64,000 nt of DNA from Kitasatospora sp. NBC_01287 (lineage in GTDB: Bacteria > Actinomycetota > Actinomycetes > Streptomycetales > Streptomycetaceae): positions 3,944,501 through 4,008,500 of the forward strand of contig NZ_JAPEPB010000001.1 of NCBI RefSeq assembly GCF_026340565.1. The letters are read 5' to 3'. Position 1 is the first letter of the stretch; each line of letters opens with the position of its first letter. Below the pieces are notes generated by a model. That model saw only the letters and a list, made by a program, of their open reading frames with translations, was not told the DNA's origin and ran no database searches. A program made the translations under genes and the position numbers. Below, piece after piece: positions 8,209 to 17,059 of this stretch.

Positions 8209-9878
8209 TGGACCTCGCCGCCCTGCGCGACGCCGACCCGCACGCGCTGCCCGACCAGGCCGAGAGCTACGAGCACCTCGCCGCCGCCTTCCAGGGGCAC
8301 GCCGACGAGTGGCAGTCCGACGTCCTCGAACGCACCACCGGATCCGGCTGGCTCGGCAGCGCCGCCGACGCCTGCCGCAGAGCCCTCCAGCAGACCGACG
8401 ACCGCCTGATCGCCGCCCGCGCCGAACTCCGGCGGATCGCCGCCTGCCTGCGCGCGGGCGCCGACGCGCTGCGCCTCGCCCAGGCCGAGCTGGCCTCGGC
8501 GCTGGCCGAGGCACGGGCCGCCGGGTTCGTGGTGACCGCCGAGCGGAGCGGGGACGGCACCGCCCCGCTGGCGCCGATCGCCTCCGAAGCCGAGCGCCAC
8601 GACCCCGACGCCCGGGCCCGGCACGCCGGGCTGACCCAGCGGGTCCGCGCCGCCCTCGACCAGGCCGACGCCCTCGACCGCGCCCTGGCCGACCAGCTCG
8701 CCGGCTTCACCCGCGCCGCCGCCGACGGCTCCGGCCTCACCGAGCGCGGCTACGCCGCCGACCCGCTCGTCCCCGCCCCGCTCTCCCCCGCCGTCACCGC
8801 CCCCGACTTCCTCACCGGCTTCCTGCCGCCCCCGTCCGCCTCCCCCGCCGCCGTCGCGGCGTGGTGGCGCACCCTCCTGCCCGACCAGCAGCAGTACCTC
8901 ATCACCACCCGCCCCGACCTGATCGGCAACCGCGACGGCCTCCCCGCCACCGTCCGCGACCAGGCCAACCGCCTGCTCCTGGAGCAGTACCTGACCAGGT
9001 TCGCCACCCGCACCTGGCTCTGTGCCGCCGACCAGCTCAAGCTCGCCGGCTTCCGCGCCATCCAGGACCGCCTGGACCGCAGCCCGGACACCCCGCCGGT
9101 CCTCCTCTACGGCATCTCCGCCGAGGGCCAGGGCCGGGGCATCCTCTCCTTCGGCAACCCCGACACGGCCAGCAACGTCAGCGCGTACGTACCGGGGCTG
9201 GGGACGGAACTGCGGTGCGTGGGCGGGAAGGACGGGGACCGGGCGATGAGTGTGTGGCGGGCGGCCATGCGCGCCGATCCCACCCGGCCGACGGCCTCCC
9301 TGGTGTGGCTGGGCTACGACCCGCCGCCCGGTCTGGACAAGGGCGACCCGGAGTCGCTCGACGTGATGGGCGAGCAGCGGGCCCGCAGCGGCGCCGAGGA
9401 CTACGACCGCTTCATGGCCGGACTGCGGGCCGGCCACGAAGGGCCGCCGGCCCATCTGGTCGCACTCGGCCACAGCTACGGCTCGCTGGCGGTCGGACTC
9501 GCCGCGCAGCGGCCCGCGGGCGGCACCCAGGCCGATGACATCATCCTGATCGGCAGCCCCGGGACCGGCACGGACAGCGCTACGCACCTGGGCGTCGGCA
9601 CCGGTCACGTCTGGGTCGGCGCGGCCGACAACGACCCGGTGACCTACCTGCCCGCTCCCGAGCAGCTCCTGCCGGGTGAAGGCGATCAGCGCTGGTTCGG
9701 CAGGGATCCCGCGAGCGAGCGGTTCGGCGCGCACCGCTTCGCCGTGGCCGACGGCCCGCCGAACAGCTTCGCCGCCCACTCGAACTACCTGGACCCGGTC
9801 GGCGGCGCCTCCTTGCCGAACATCGGCCAGATCGTGGCGGGGCACCCGGAGAACGTACGGAGCCAGAGCCCGCGATGA
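8208..9878 (+). CDS. WXG-like / alpha-beta hydrolase (DUF1023) fusion protein
   Basis: 556 residues. Residues 1-160 are a helical region with a WLG turn (SGWLGSAADACRRAL), the fold of ESX substrates; residues about 280-540 are an alpha/beta hydrolase of the DUF1023 type with the nucleophile elbow GHSYGS and a likely catalytic His near the end (FAAHSNYLD). No signal peptide is visible, consistent with export as a heterodimer with the preceding small protein. Such hydrolases cleave esters or peptides; the substrate is unknown. The stop overlaps the start of the lipoprotein gene by 4 nt (ATGA), so three genes make one translationally coupled unit. This resembles a secreted lipase-type effector but could also be a housekeeping envelope enzyme. 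Confidence 0.8.
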   Translation: MDLAALRDADPHALPDQAESYEHLAAAFQGHADEWQSDVLERTTGSGWLGSAADACRRALQQTDDRLIAARAELRRIAACLRAGADALRLAQAELASALAEARAAGFVVTAERSGDGTAPLAPIASEAERHDPDARARHAGLTQRVRAALDQADALDRALADQLAGFTRAAADGSGLTERGYAADPLVPAPLSPAVTAPDFLTGFLPPPSASPAAVAAWWRTLLPDQQQYLITTRPDLIGNRDGLPATVRDQANRLLLEQYLTRFATRTWLCAADQLKLAGFRAIQDRLDRSPDTPPVLLYGISAEGQGRGILSFGNPDTASNVSAYVPGLGTELRCVGGKDGDRAMSVWRAAMRADPTRPTASLVWLGYDPPPGLDKGDPESLDVMGEQRARSGAEDYDRFMAGLRAGHEGPPAHLVALGHSYGSLAVGLAAQRPAGGTQADDIILIGSPGTGTDSATHLGVGTGHVWVGAADNDPVTYLPAPEQLLPGEGDQRWFGRDPASERFGAHRFAVADGPPNSFAAHSNYLDPVGGASLPNIGQIVAGHPENVRSQSPR

Positions 9879-10432
9879 AGCCGTCCCGACTCTTCCGGAC
9901 CGTCCTGCTGCTGGCCCTGGCCGCCTGTCACCCGAGCCACCGATCGACCGGGAGCACCGCCGCGATGATGAGTCCGCCAGAAGCCAGGACCAGGATGACC
10001 GCCCTTCTCGACGACACCTTCTCCGCCGTCTCTCCAGCGCTCCGGTTCCGCGACGGCTGGCCGCACAGCATCGAGAACGACGAGCCCCCGCACAGCGCCA
10101 ACGCCTATCTCGACCGGTACGTCATGACCAGGATCGCGCCCGCCAAGTACGGCGCCCTGCTCGGCCTGGTGGAACGCCACTGGAAGGAGCGCGGCTACAC
10201 GATCGAGAACGTGAACGCCGACACCCGGATGCCGGCGATCACCGCCAGGTCCCCGGAGGGCGCCGTCCTCAGCCTGGTCGTCGGCTACCCCGGCAACGTC
10301 ACCCTCACCGCCGCCGTCACCCCCATCACCGCCACCCCGGACCCCTTCGGCCCCGAGCCCCCGCAGCCCACCCTCGCCAACGGCAACCCGGACATCCTGC
10401 CGACGGAGGACGACCCGTTCTGGTCGAGCTGA
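9875..10432 (+). CDS. small lipoprotein coupled to the WXG-hydrolase
   Basis: 185 residues with an N-terminal lipoprotein signal: basic MKPSRLFR, a hydrophobic stretch and the lipobox LAAC (Cys18). The mature part is a 160-residue soluble domain without transmembrane segments; a mix of helices then strands (VLSLVVGYPGNVTLTAAV) suggests a compact alpha/beta fold. The gene overlaps the hydrolase stop by 4 nt. Not recognised as a named family. Its position suggests a partner or a surface inhibitor of the hydrolase, but that is inference. Confidence 0.75.
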   Translation: MKPSRLFRTVLLLALAACHPSHRSTGSTAAMMSPPEARTRMTALLDDTFSAVSPALRFRDGWPHSIENDEPPHSANAYLDRYVMTRIAPAKYGALLGLVERHWKERGYTIENVNADTRMPAITARSPEGAVLSLVVGYPGNVTLTAAVTPITATPDPFGPEPPQPTLANGNPDILPTEDDPFWSS

Positions 10433-10543
10433 GTGGCTGTCGAGCTGGTGTCAGGCAGCGTCGGGGTCGATGCCTCTGACCGCACGGACCCACCACAGCG
10501 ATCACGCCTGGATGCCGAAGACCTGCATCCGCGGGAAGGCCAT

Positions 10544-10801
10544 CTACCACCATCCGGGCACGCGACGACGCGCCACGAGAGCACCGACCAGTTGAATGGC
10601 CCCCGCAATGATCATCTGCCACGAACTCGCCGGCCGGCCGGCGAGTTCGAGATCGCACTGCGCCCTGTCGTACGTGGTCCCGGGTGCGAAGGCGGAGCCG
10701 CAGCCATCGCCGACCCGCCAAAATCCGTAGATCATCCCCGCGACGATCAGCAGCCCGCCAACCGTGGCGAAAGCTGCCGCAACGCGTGGCTCCTTGACCA
10801 T
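10544..10801 (-). CDS. small two-helix membrane protein
   Basis: 85 residues. Of three closely spaced ATGs, the one at 10801 is chosen because AAGGAG sits six bases before it; the earlier ones leave no room for a ribosome-binding site. Two transmembrane segments (AAAFATVGGLLIVAGMIYGF and MIIAGAIQLVGALVA) flank a loop of about 30 residues that holds two cysteines (GDGCGSAF, RAQCDLE), so the loop may be outside the cell and disulfide-linked. The basic C-terminus RRRVPGWW would then be cytoplasmic. Unrecognised. It is transcribed in the same direction as, and downstream of, the mycosin gene. Confidence 0.6.
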   Translation of the reverse strand: MVKEPRVAAAFATVGGLLIVAGMIYGFWRVGDGCGSAFAPGTTYDRAQCDLELAGRPASSWQMIIAGAIQLVGALVARRRVPGWW

Positions 10802-10869
10802 GTCCATCTCCTTGGGCCGCCAGAACACCGCCGACACACCGCCATCGACCGCCGGCCGCCCCCTGGGGC

Positions 10870-12420
10870 TCAGCCCTGCGGCGGGCCGTACGGCCCTTGG
10901 GGCGGCGTCTGCTGGTAGGGGTTGCCCGCTGCGGGCGGCTGCTGCGGCGGGTAGGTCGGCCGGCCGGGGGCCGGCCCGAAGCCGGGCGGCGGGGGCGGAG
11001 TGTCGTGGGGCTGCTGGGTGTCGTAGGGCTGGGCGCCGTAACTCGGCGGCTGGGGCTGGCCGTACGGGGGCTGCTGCGGCAGCGGGTAGCCGAACGGAGC
11101 GGCGGGCGGCGGCGGGGTGGCGCGCTTGCGGCGGACGAGGAACACCACCACGCCGACCACCACGAGGACGACGACCACGCCACCGATGACGAGCGGCAGG
11201 GTGCTACTGGAGGACGACTTCGCGTCCGCGGTGGTGGTGTTCGCCGGCCCGGACTTGCTGCTGGCGGGAGCACTCGGGTTCGCGGCGGCACCGGACGACG
11301 CGGCGGAGCTCGCCCCGGAGGCGGGGGCGGAGGCGGAGGCGGGAGCGGAGGCAGGAGCGGAGGCCGCGGGGGACGGCGAAATGCCGATCCCGGCAGCGAC
11401 CAGCGGGTTCACATCAGCCGGACCGGGATCACCGGTGTAGTGGATCGCGTTGCGCGGGCTGATGTTGCCGAAACCGAGGTAGTCCGAACGGCTACCGCTG
11501 TTGGGCTTGTTGGCCGAGCCGATCAGCACGCGCAGGATCTGGTTTCCGGTCCAACTGGGGTGGACCTGCCACAGCACGGCGGCGGTGGCGGCTGTGAGCG
11601 CGGTGGCGTCAGAAGTTCCGTGGCTGTCGCAGTAGCCGGTCGGATCAGTGCACGCGCTGTAAATGTCCTGCCCGGGACCTGCCAGGGCGATATACGGCCC
11701 GTACTCGGACTCGGATGTGTGGGTCCCGGTCTCATCGAAGGCGGCGATCGCGGCGACACCAGGCATGGCCGCCGGGTACATCACCGGATTCCCTTCCTGC
11801 GCGCTGTTGCCCGCACCGGCCACGATCAGGTGTCCCTTCCCGATCGCGTAATTGACAGCAGTCTTCAGGTTCGCCAAGTCTCCGCTGGTCAGATCGACAT
11901 CACGCATGGCCAGCGAGATGTTGATGACCTGGGCACCATTGTCCGCCGCATAGTCGATCGCCTCGTCCACCTGCCTCAGTGTCTCGGAGCTGCTGACCGA
12001 GGAGGTCGAATTGACTCGCAGTGGGAGGATCTTGGCTCCGGGAGCCAGTCCTGTGGCCCCCTTGCCGTTGAAGCTCTTTCCGGACCCGGCAATGATGCTG
12101 GCCATCCCGGTTCCGTGACCGTCCGCGTCTGTTGTCGGCCCGCCGGAAAGCCCGCTGAAGTCCTTTCCAGGAAGCACCTGCCCGACCAGGTCAGGCGCAT
12201 CGGCCTTGACCCCGCTGTCGATGACCGCGACGGTGATCCCCGCCCCGGTGCTGGTCTGCCAGACCTCCGGCATGTGCAGGGCATCCAGATGCCACTCAGC
12301 GCTGCGGGGATTGTCAAAGGCCTGCGCGATCGTTGCGGACCCGCCCACCGCAGCAAGGCTCAGCGCCAGCAGTGCGACGGCGCTCCGCCCTCGGGTCCCC
12401 CTGCGGATTCGCCGCATCAT
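10870..12420 (-). CDS. mycP: mycosin, type VII secretion-associated subtilisin-like protease
   Basis: 516 residues: signal peptide (residues 1-36, ending TIAQAF), an S8 catalytic domain with the triad Asp68 (VIDSGVKAD), His102 (GHGTGMASIIAG) and Ser270 (GTSDATA), an Ala/Ser/Pro linker, a transmembrane helix (LPLVIGGVVVVLVVVG) and a Pro/Gln-rich cytoplasmic tail of about 85 residues. That order is diagnostic of mycosins, membrane-anchored proteases that stabilise the ESX pore and trim substrates. The tail, rich in PPYG- and QQPP-type repeats, is longer than in mycobacterial MycP. It lies downstream of two ESX-like substrates in one operon. Confidence 0.9.
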   Translation of the reverse strand: MMRRIRRGTRGRSAVALLALSLAAVGGSATIAQAFDNPRSAEWHLDALHMPEVWQTSTGAGITVAVIDSGVKADAPDLVGQVLPGKDFSGLSGGPTTDADGHGTGMASIIAGSGKSFNGKGATGLAPGAKILPLRVNSTSSVSSSETLRQVDEAIDYAADNGAQVINISLAMRDVDLTSGDLANLKTAVNYAIGKGHLIVAGAGNSAQEGNPVMYPAAMPGVAAIAAFDETGTHTSESEYGPYIALAGPGQDIYSACTDPTGYCDSHGTSDATALTAATAAVLWQVHPSWTGNQILRVLIGSANKPNSGSRSDYLGFGNISPRNAIHYTGDPGPADVNPLVAAGIGISPSPAASAPASAPASASAPASGASSAASSGAAANPSAPASSKSGPANTTTADAKSSSSSTLPLVIGGVVVVLVVVGVVVFLVRRKRATPPPPAAPFGYPLPQQPPYGQPQPPSYGAQPYDTQQPHDTPPPPPGFGPAPGRPTYPPQQPPAAGNPYQQTPPQGPYGPPQG

Positions 12421-12507
12421 GCTCTCCTCATCGCCCGAGCTACCAACTGCCTGAACAGACCTGCCCGGCCACCAGGCTGACCCAGTGGCCGGGCAGAGGT
12501 CCGGTCG

Positions 12508-14214
12508 CTACCCAATCACGTCCGGATTGCTGTCCGGGGTACCGCCCACCCACGTCTCCTCATCCTCGACGAGGTAGTCGGCACGGTTGCGACGGTCCTT
12601 CTTCCGCCTGCCGGTCTGGCCCATGCCGCCGGGCATCATGCCGCCCTCGCCCTCGGCGACCGCGCGGCCCTCGCCGTTGGCACCCGCACGGGCCCGCAGG
12701 CCGCTGCCGCCGGGAGTGAACTCGCCCTCGGCAGCAGGACCACGGCTGCTGCCACCGACCTCACCACCCTCGGCGGTGACCAGGCCCCTGCCGCGGCCGA
12801 TGCCGCCACCGGCGCCACCGCGCCCACCACCGAAGCCGCCACCGCCGCCCGGCATCATGCCGCCGGACGAACCGCGACCACCGGCACCACCGCCCGCGGC
12901 ACCGCCCATCGCGCTCTCACCCTCTTCGGCGCCGATCGCGTTGGCCCCGAGCTGGCTGCGCCCCGAGGCCGCGGAGGTACTTCCCACGCCACCCGAGATG
13001 CCATCGTCCAGGCTGGACGCACCGCTGCCGCTCAGACCGCCGTAAGCGCGGGAACTGCCAGTGCCGCCACCGGAGTAGGCGCCAGCGCCGGCATAGCCGC
13101 CACCGGTGTAACCACCGCCGCTGTAACTCCCCCCGCCGAGGCCGCCGGTGACCCCACCGATCGGCAGGCCGCCATAGCTGCCCGGACCACTGGGATCAAC
13201 ACCGCCGAGGCCTCCCTGCGGCGGCAGCCCACCAGTCGTGGTGCCCGGCTGCGGCAGGGTCGGCGCCGGCGGAGCACTGTCGATGCCAGTACTGGGCGGC
13301 AGCACGACGGGGGCAGGCGCCGGAGTGGGCGACGGGTTCGGGCCGGGACTGGGCTGCTGCCCGGGCGGCGCCGGATAATGGACCGGCGGCGGGACGACGG
13401 GGCCTTGACCCGGCGGCGGCGGGACGGGGCCCTGCACCGGCGGCCGCGGCTCCATCACCGGCGGCTGCTGACTTGGCGGGGGCGGCGCGATGCGCACCGG
13501 AGCGGGCGCAGGCTTGTACGCGGCACCGCCACCACCACTTGCGGAGCCGCCGCCACCGCTGCCGCCACCGAATGAGGCGCCGTTGGCGGTCCACACACCC
13601 TTCGGCTGCGGCCCCATCACCTCCGTCGGCGTCGGCGGGAAGAGCGGCGGCGTCAGCGCCTTGAGCTGCGAGCTCGACGAGTCGTAGGAGCTCGCCAGGC
13701 TGGTCATCATCACGACCGCGTCCTGGTGGTCCTTGTCGACCGCCGCCTGGGCGGCCTGGGCCTCCTGAGTGGTCACGAAGCTCGGGTCCAGGAACTTGCG
13801 CTGGTTCTCCTGCTCCGTGGGCAACGGCGGGCCCTGGCTCGCGTACCGCGCGAGCGTGGCCATGTCGTCGGTCCGCAGCGGCGGCATCTTCATGGCCGTG
13901 CCCAGCGCGGTACCCGCCGCCTCGACGGCGGGCGCCGCCGCCGAGGCGTAGTCGGAGAGCTGGAACGTCGCCGCGTTCAGTTTGCCGGCCCAGCCGCGGA
14001 AGCTGTCCGCCGCCGAACCGGTCCACTCCAGGTTCTGCACGTTGCTCTTCAGCTGGGCGCCGATGTCGGTCAGCATCGACGAGGCACCGAGCAACGCCAC
14101 GTAGCGGTCCGAGATGACGCCCGTGTCGCCGCTCTTGACCATGTCCAGCAGTTCCTGGTGCGACTTGGCCGCGAACCAGTCGTGCGGGCCGTCGTCGACT
14201 GATGAGTTGGGCAT
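12508..14214 (-). CDS. WXG-domain protein with long Gly/Pro-rich C-terminus (PPE-like)
   Basis: 568 residues from ATG 14214, chosen for its GGGAG site and because an upstream in-frame ATG (14280) would overlap the preceding gene. Residues 1-180 are helical with a WTG turn (NLEWTGSAADSFRGWAG), like PPE/WXG proteins. Residues 195-330 are Pro-rich, 330-510 Gly-rich with GGGS/GGGY repeats, and the C-terminus RADYLVEDEETWVGG is a short charged motif recurrent in Streptomyces WXG proteins. It is probably an exported or wall-spanning ESX substrate processed by the adjacent mycosin. The repetitive DNA could vary in length between strains. Confidence 0.8.
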   Translation of the reverse strand: MPNSSVDDGPHDWFAAKSHQELLDMVKSGDTGVISDRYVALLGASSMLTDIGAQLKSNVQNLEWTGSAADSFRGWAGKLNAATFQLSDYASAAAPAVEAAGTALGTAMKMPPLRTDDMATLARYASQGPPLPTEQENQRKFLDPSFVTTQEAQAAQAAVDKDHQDAVVMMTSLASSYDSSSSQLKALTPPLFPPTPTEVMGPQPKGVWTANGASFGGGSGGGGSASGGGGAAYKPAPAPVRIAPPPPSQQPPVMEPRPPVQGPVPPPPGQGPVVPPPVHYPAPPGQQPSPGPNPSPTPAPAPVVLPPSTGIDSAPPAPTLPQPGTTTGGLPPQGGLGGVDPSGPGSYGGLPIGGVTGGLGGGSYSGGGYTGGGYAGAGAYSGGGTGSSRAYGGLSGSGASSLDDGISGGVGSTSAASGRSQLGANAIGAEEGESAMGGAAGGGAGGRGSSGGMMPGGGGGFGGGRGGAGGGIGRGRGLVTAEGGEVGGSSRGPAAEGEFTPGGSGLRARAGANGEGRAVAEGEGGMMPGGMGQTGRRKKDRRNRADYLVEDEETWVGGTPDSNPDVIG

Positions 14215-14257
14215 CAGAGGCTCCCCGTGCCAGTGTCGGTTCGGTTCTCCAGCGGGC

Positions 14258-14851
14258 TCATGAGACGACTCCCGTCCCACCCGTGTCCGTGGTGGTGTTC
14301 GAGGCCGGCGTGGCCGTGGTGACCGTAGTGGTGCCAGGCGCCGACACGGTGGCCGAGACGGGCGCCACCGTGCCGCCCTGCTGGACGCCGACGGTGTACT
14401 GGTTGTCCGTCTGGTTGCGGATGTTCCAGAGCAGTTCGCGCTGCGAGTCGTCCACGTTCTGGTAGCCGCGGTTGTTGATGTCGACGGCGATGCTCATCGC
14501 CTCGATCTGGTCGGAGAGCGTCTGCGACAGCGTCTGCAGGTTGGCGTGCACGACGTTGTAGGCCGCAAGCAGGTCGCTCGACTCCGGGAACCCGGTGCCC
14601 AGGTGGGTCTGCTCCAGCGTCTGCTGGGCGATCTGGCCCGAGCCGGCGTTGGAGGAGTCCAGCTGGGTGAGCATCTGGTCGACCTGGGACTTGAAGCCCT
14701 GCAGCGTCGTCACTTCGACTTCGACCTTGTCGGCGCCGACCTGGTTCACCAGATCGCGCGCCAGCTCCTCCTGGACGTTCTTCGCTCCTTGCGCCATGTA
14801 GGCGGGCGAAGCGACCGGGCCGCCCCCATCCGACATCGCCAGCTCAACCAC
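14258..14851 (-). CDS. ESX-substrate-like helical protein
   Basis: 197 residues from a GTG start with GGGGGAGG nine bases upstream. It is helical over residues 15-135, followed by a Thr/Val-rich low-complexity tail. GYQNVDDSQRELLWNI carries a YxxxD element of the type VII export signal. No signal peptide. It is the first gene of a three-gene operon with the WXG-domain protein and the mycosin, so it may be the small partner of the 568-residue protein. No named family recognised. Confidence 0.7.
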   Translation of the reverse strand: MVELAMSDGGGPVASPAYMAQGAKNVQEELARDLVNQVGADKVEVEVTTLQGFKSQVDQMLTQLDSSNAGSGQIAQQTLEQTHLGTGFPESSDLLAAYNVVHANLQTLSQTLSDQIEAMSIAVDINNRGYQNVDDSQRELLWNIRNQTDNQYTVGVQQGGTVAPVSATVSAPGTTTVTTATPASNTTTDTGGTGVVS

Positions 14852-15224
14852 TGCGATACACCTCCCCCGTGCACGGCCGGCCGGCGGCCGCCGTGCCGCA
14901 ACACGTCATCACCTTCGAAGTCCTGCACCGCCCGTGCCCGACCGACTGTCCGCAAGCGGGCAGTAGCCGGGCAGTAGCCGCCACGGAAACATTCTAGCGA
15001 GCGGGTCCGTCGGAACGGCAGAGGCCTTGGTACCTCAGGTCGTTATCGGTACGGACTTGTCACGAAGCACCGGCCGAGCCGGGTCGCGGAACTGATCCGG
15101 CGTCAGGATCCCGGGCCGCCCGCCAGGGCTGTTCGCGAGTATGGCGGGTATGGCTGGTATGGCGGGTATGACCGGTTTGCGCGACAGCGAGGCCGCGCAA
15201 ACCGGCCGCCGGGGTGAACGACCG
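14852..15224. other. intergenic: promoter of the ESX operon and terminator of the ABC-F gene
   Basis: A TAGAAT -10-like hexamer (minus strand, 14996-14991) lies in the only AT-rich patch here and is about 140 nt upstream of the GTG at 14851; no good -35 was seen at 16-18 bp. Further right, a short GGTATGGC(G/T)-type repeat (15138-15171) precedes the terminator hairpin at 15172-15205. No gene was found in this stretch. Confidence 0.5.
15172..15205 (-). terminator. hairpin terminator after the ABC-F gene
   Basis: Perfect 12-bp inverted repeat CCGGTTTGCGCG / CGCGCAAACCGG with a 10-nt loop, 19 nt beyond the ABC-F stop codon. It has no T-tract, which is usual for Streptomyces terminators. Confidence 0.75.
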
Positions 15225-17018
15225 TCAGGAGGCGTCCTCGGCCAGCTCCAGCCAGCTCAGCTCCAGCTCCTCCTTCTCGTCCCGAACCTTGCGCAGCTGC
15301 GCGTCCAGCTCGGCGACCTTGGCGAAGTCGGCGGCGTGCTCGGCCATCTGCCCGTGCAGCTTGGCCTCCTCCTTGTCCAGCTTCACGATCTGACGCTCGA
15401 TCCGCTGCAGCTCCTTCTTCGCGGCCCGGGTGTCGCCGACGGGCTTCACCGGCAGGGCCGCGGCGGCCGGGGCGGCGGCGGCCACCACGGCGGCGCGGCG
15501 CTGCAGGTACTCGTCCACGCCGTTGGGCAGCATCCGCAGACGGTGGTCACCGAGCAGCGCCTGCACCGTGTCGGTGGTCCGCTCGATGAAGAACCGGTCG
15601 TGGCTGATCACGATCATCGAGCCCGGCCAGCCGTCGAGCAGGTCCTCGAGCTGGTTGAGGGTCTCGATGTCGAGGTCGTTGGTCGGCTCGTCCAGGAAGA
15701 GCACGTTGGGCTCGTCCATCAGCAGCCGGAGCAGCTGCAGGCGGCGGCGCTCGCCACCGGACAGGTCGCCGACCGGGGTCCACTGCTTGTCCTTGCCGAA
15801 GCCGAACTGCTCGCAGAGCTGGCCAGCGCTCATCTCCCGGCCCTTGCCGAGGTCGACCCGCCCGCGGATCTGCTCGACGGCCTGCAGCACCCGGGTGGCC
15901 GGGTCCAGCTCGGCGATCTCCTGGGAGAGGTAGGCCAGCCGCACCGTCTTGCCGACCTTGATCACGCCCGACGCCGGCTGCGTGTCGCCCTGCGTGGCGT
16001 GGGCCCTCTCCATGGCGCGCAGCAGCGAGGTCTTGCCGGCGCCGTTGACGCCGAGCAGGCCGATCCGGTCGCCGGGGCCGAGGTTCCAGGTCAGGTGCTC
16101 CAGCAGCAGTTTGTCGCCGGCCTTGACGGTCACGTCCTCCAGCTCGAAGACGGTCCGGCCCAGGCGCGCGTTGGCGAACTTCATCAGCTCGCTCTTGTCG
16201 CGCGGATCCGGCACGTCGGCGATCAGCGCGTTGGCCGCCTCGATCCGGTAGCGCGGCTTGGAGGTGCGGGCCGGGGCGCCGCGGCGCAGCCAGGCCAGCT
16301 CCTTGCGGGCCAGGTTCTGCCGCTTCTGCTCCTCGGTGGCCTCGATCCGTGAGCGCTCGGCACGGGCGAAGACGTAGTCGGAGTAGCCGCCCTCGTACTC
16401 GCGCACCTCGCCGCGCTGGACGTCCCACATCCGGGTACAGACCTGGTCCAGGAACCACCGGTCGTGGGTGACGCAGACCAGCGCGGAGCGGCGGTTCTGC
16501 AGGTGCTGGGCCAGCCAGGCGATGCCCTCGACGTCCAGGTGGTTGGTGGGCTCGTCGAGCACGATCAGGTCCGGCTCGCCGAGCAGCAGCTTGGCCAGTG
16601 CGATCCGGCGGCGCTCGCCACCGGAGAGCGGGCCGATCACGGTGTCCAGGCCGTTCGCGAAGCCGGGCAGGTCCAGGCCGCCGAAGAGGCCCTGGATGAT
16701 GTCGCGGATCCGGGCGTCGCCGAGCCACTGGTGGTCGGCCCGGTCGGCGATCACCTCGTGCCGGATGGTGGCCTTCGGGTCGAGCGAGTCGTGCTGCGTG
16801 AGCACGGCCATCCGCAGCCCGCCGGAGTGGGTGATCCGACCGGTGTCGGGCTCCTCCAGCTTGGCGAGCATCCGGACGAGCGTGGTCTTCCCGTCGCCGT
16901 TGCGTCCGACGACGCCGATCCGGTCCCCCTCGCTGACGCCGAGGCTGACCCCGTCCAGAAGGGCCCGGGTGCCGTAGACCTTCGTGACGGACTCGATGGT
17001 GGCGAGGTTGACGGCCAC
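15225..17018 (-). CDS. ABC-F family ATPase (Uup/EttA-like translation factor)
   Basis: 597 residues from GTG 17018 (AGGAG ten bases upstream); the frame is open further upstream but lies inside ispE. Two ATP-binding domains: Walker A GRNGDGKTT and GVNGAGKTS, both signatures LSGGERRR, Walker B ILIVLDEPTNHLD-type in each, and the ABC-F linker between them. The last 75 residues form a charged coiled coil (AAKKELQRIERQIVKLDKE), as in Uup. No transmembrane segment, so it acts on ribosomes, not as a transporter. Some actinobacterial ABC-F proteins give resistance to ribosome-targeting drugs; nothing here indicates a drug. It starts 42 nt after ispE and probably shares its message. Confidence 0.93.
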   Translation of the reverse strand: MAVNLATIESVTKVYGTRALLDGVSLGVSEGDRIGVVGRNGDGKTTLVRMLAKLEEPDTGRITHSGGLRMAVLTQHDSLDPKATIRHEVIADRADHQWLGDARIRDIIQGLFGGLDLPGFANGLDTVIGPLSGGERRRIALAKLLLGEPDLIVLDEPTNHLDVEGIAWLAQHLQNRRSALVCVTHDRWFLDQVCTRMWDVQRGEVREYEGGYSDYVFARAERSRIEATEEQKRQNLARKELAWLRRGAPARTSKPRYRIEAANALIADVPDPRDKSELMKFANARLGRTVFELEDVTVKAGDKLLLEHLTWNLGPGDRIGLLGVNGAGKTSLLRAMERAHATQGDTQPASGVIKVGKTVRLAYLSQEIAELDPATRVLQAVEQIRGRVDLGKGREMSAGQLCEQFGFGKDKQWTPVGDLSGGERRRLQLLRLLMDEPNVLFLDEPTNDLDIETLNQLEDLLDGWPGSMIVISHDRFFIERTTDTVQALLGDHRLRMLPNGVDEYLQRRAAVVAAAAPAAAALPVKPVGDTRAAKKELQRIERQIVKLDKEEAKLHGQMAEHAADFAKVAELDAQLRKVRDEKEELELSWLELAEDAS

Positions 17019-17059
17019 GTGCGCTGCGCTCCTGGGGTGGACGGACTGGGGCCTCCAGC

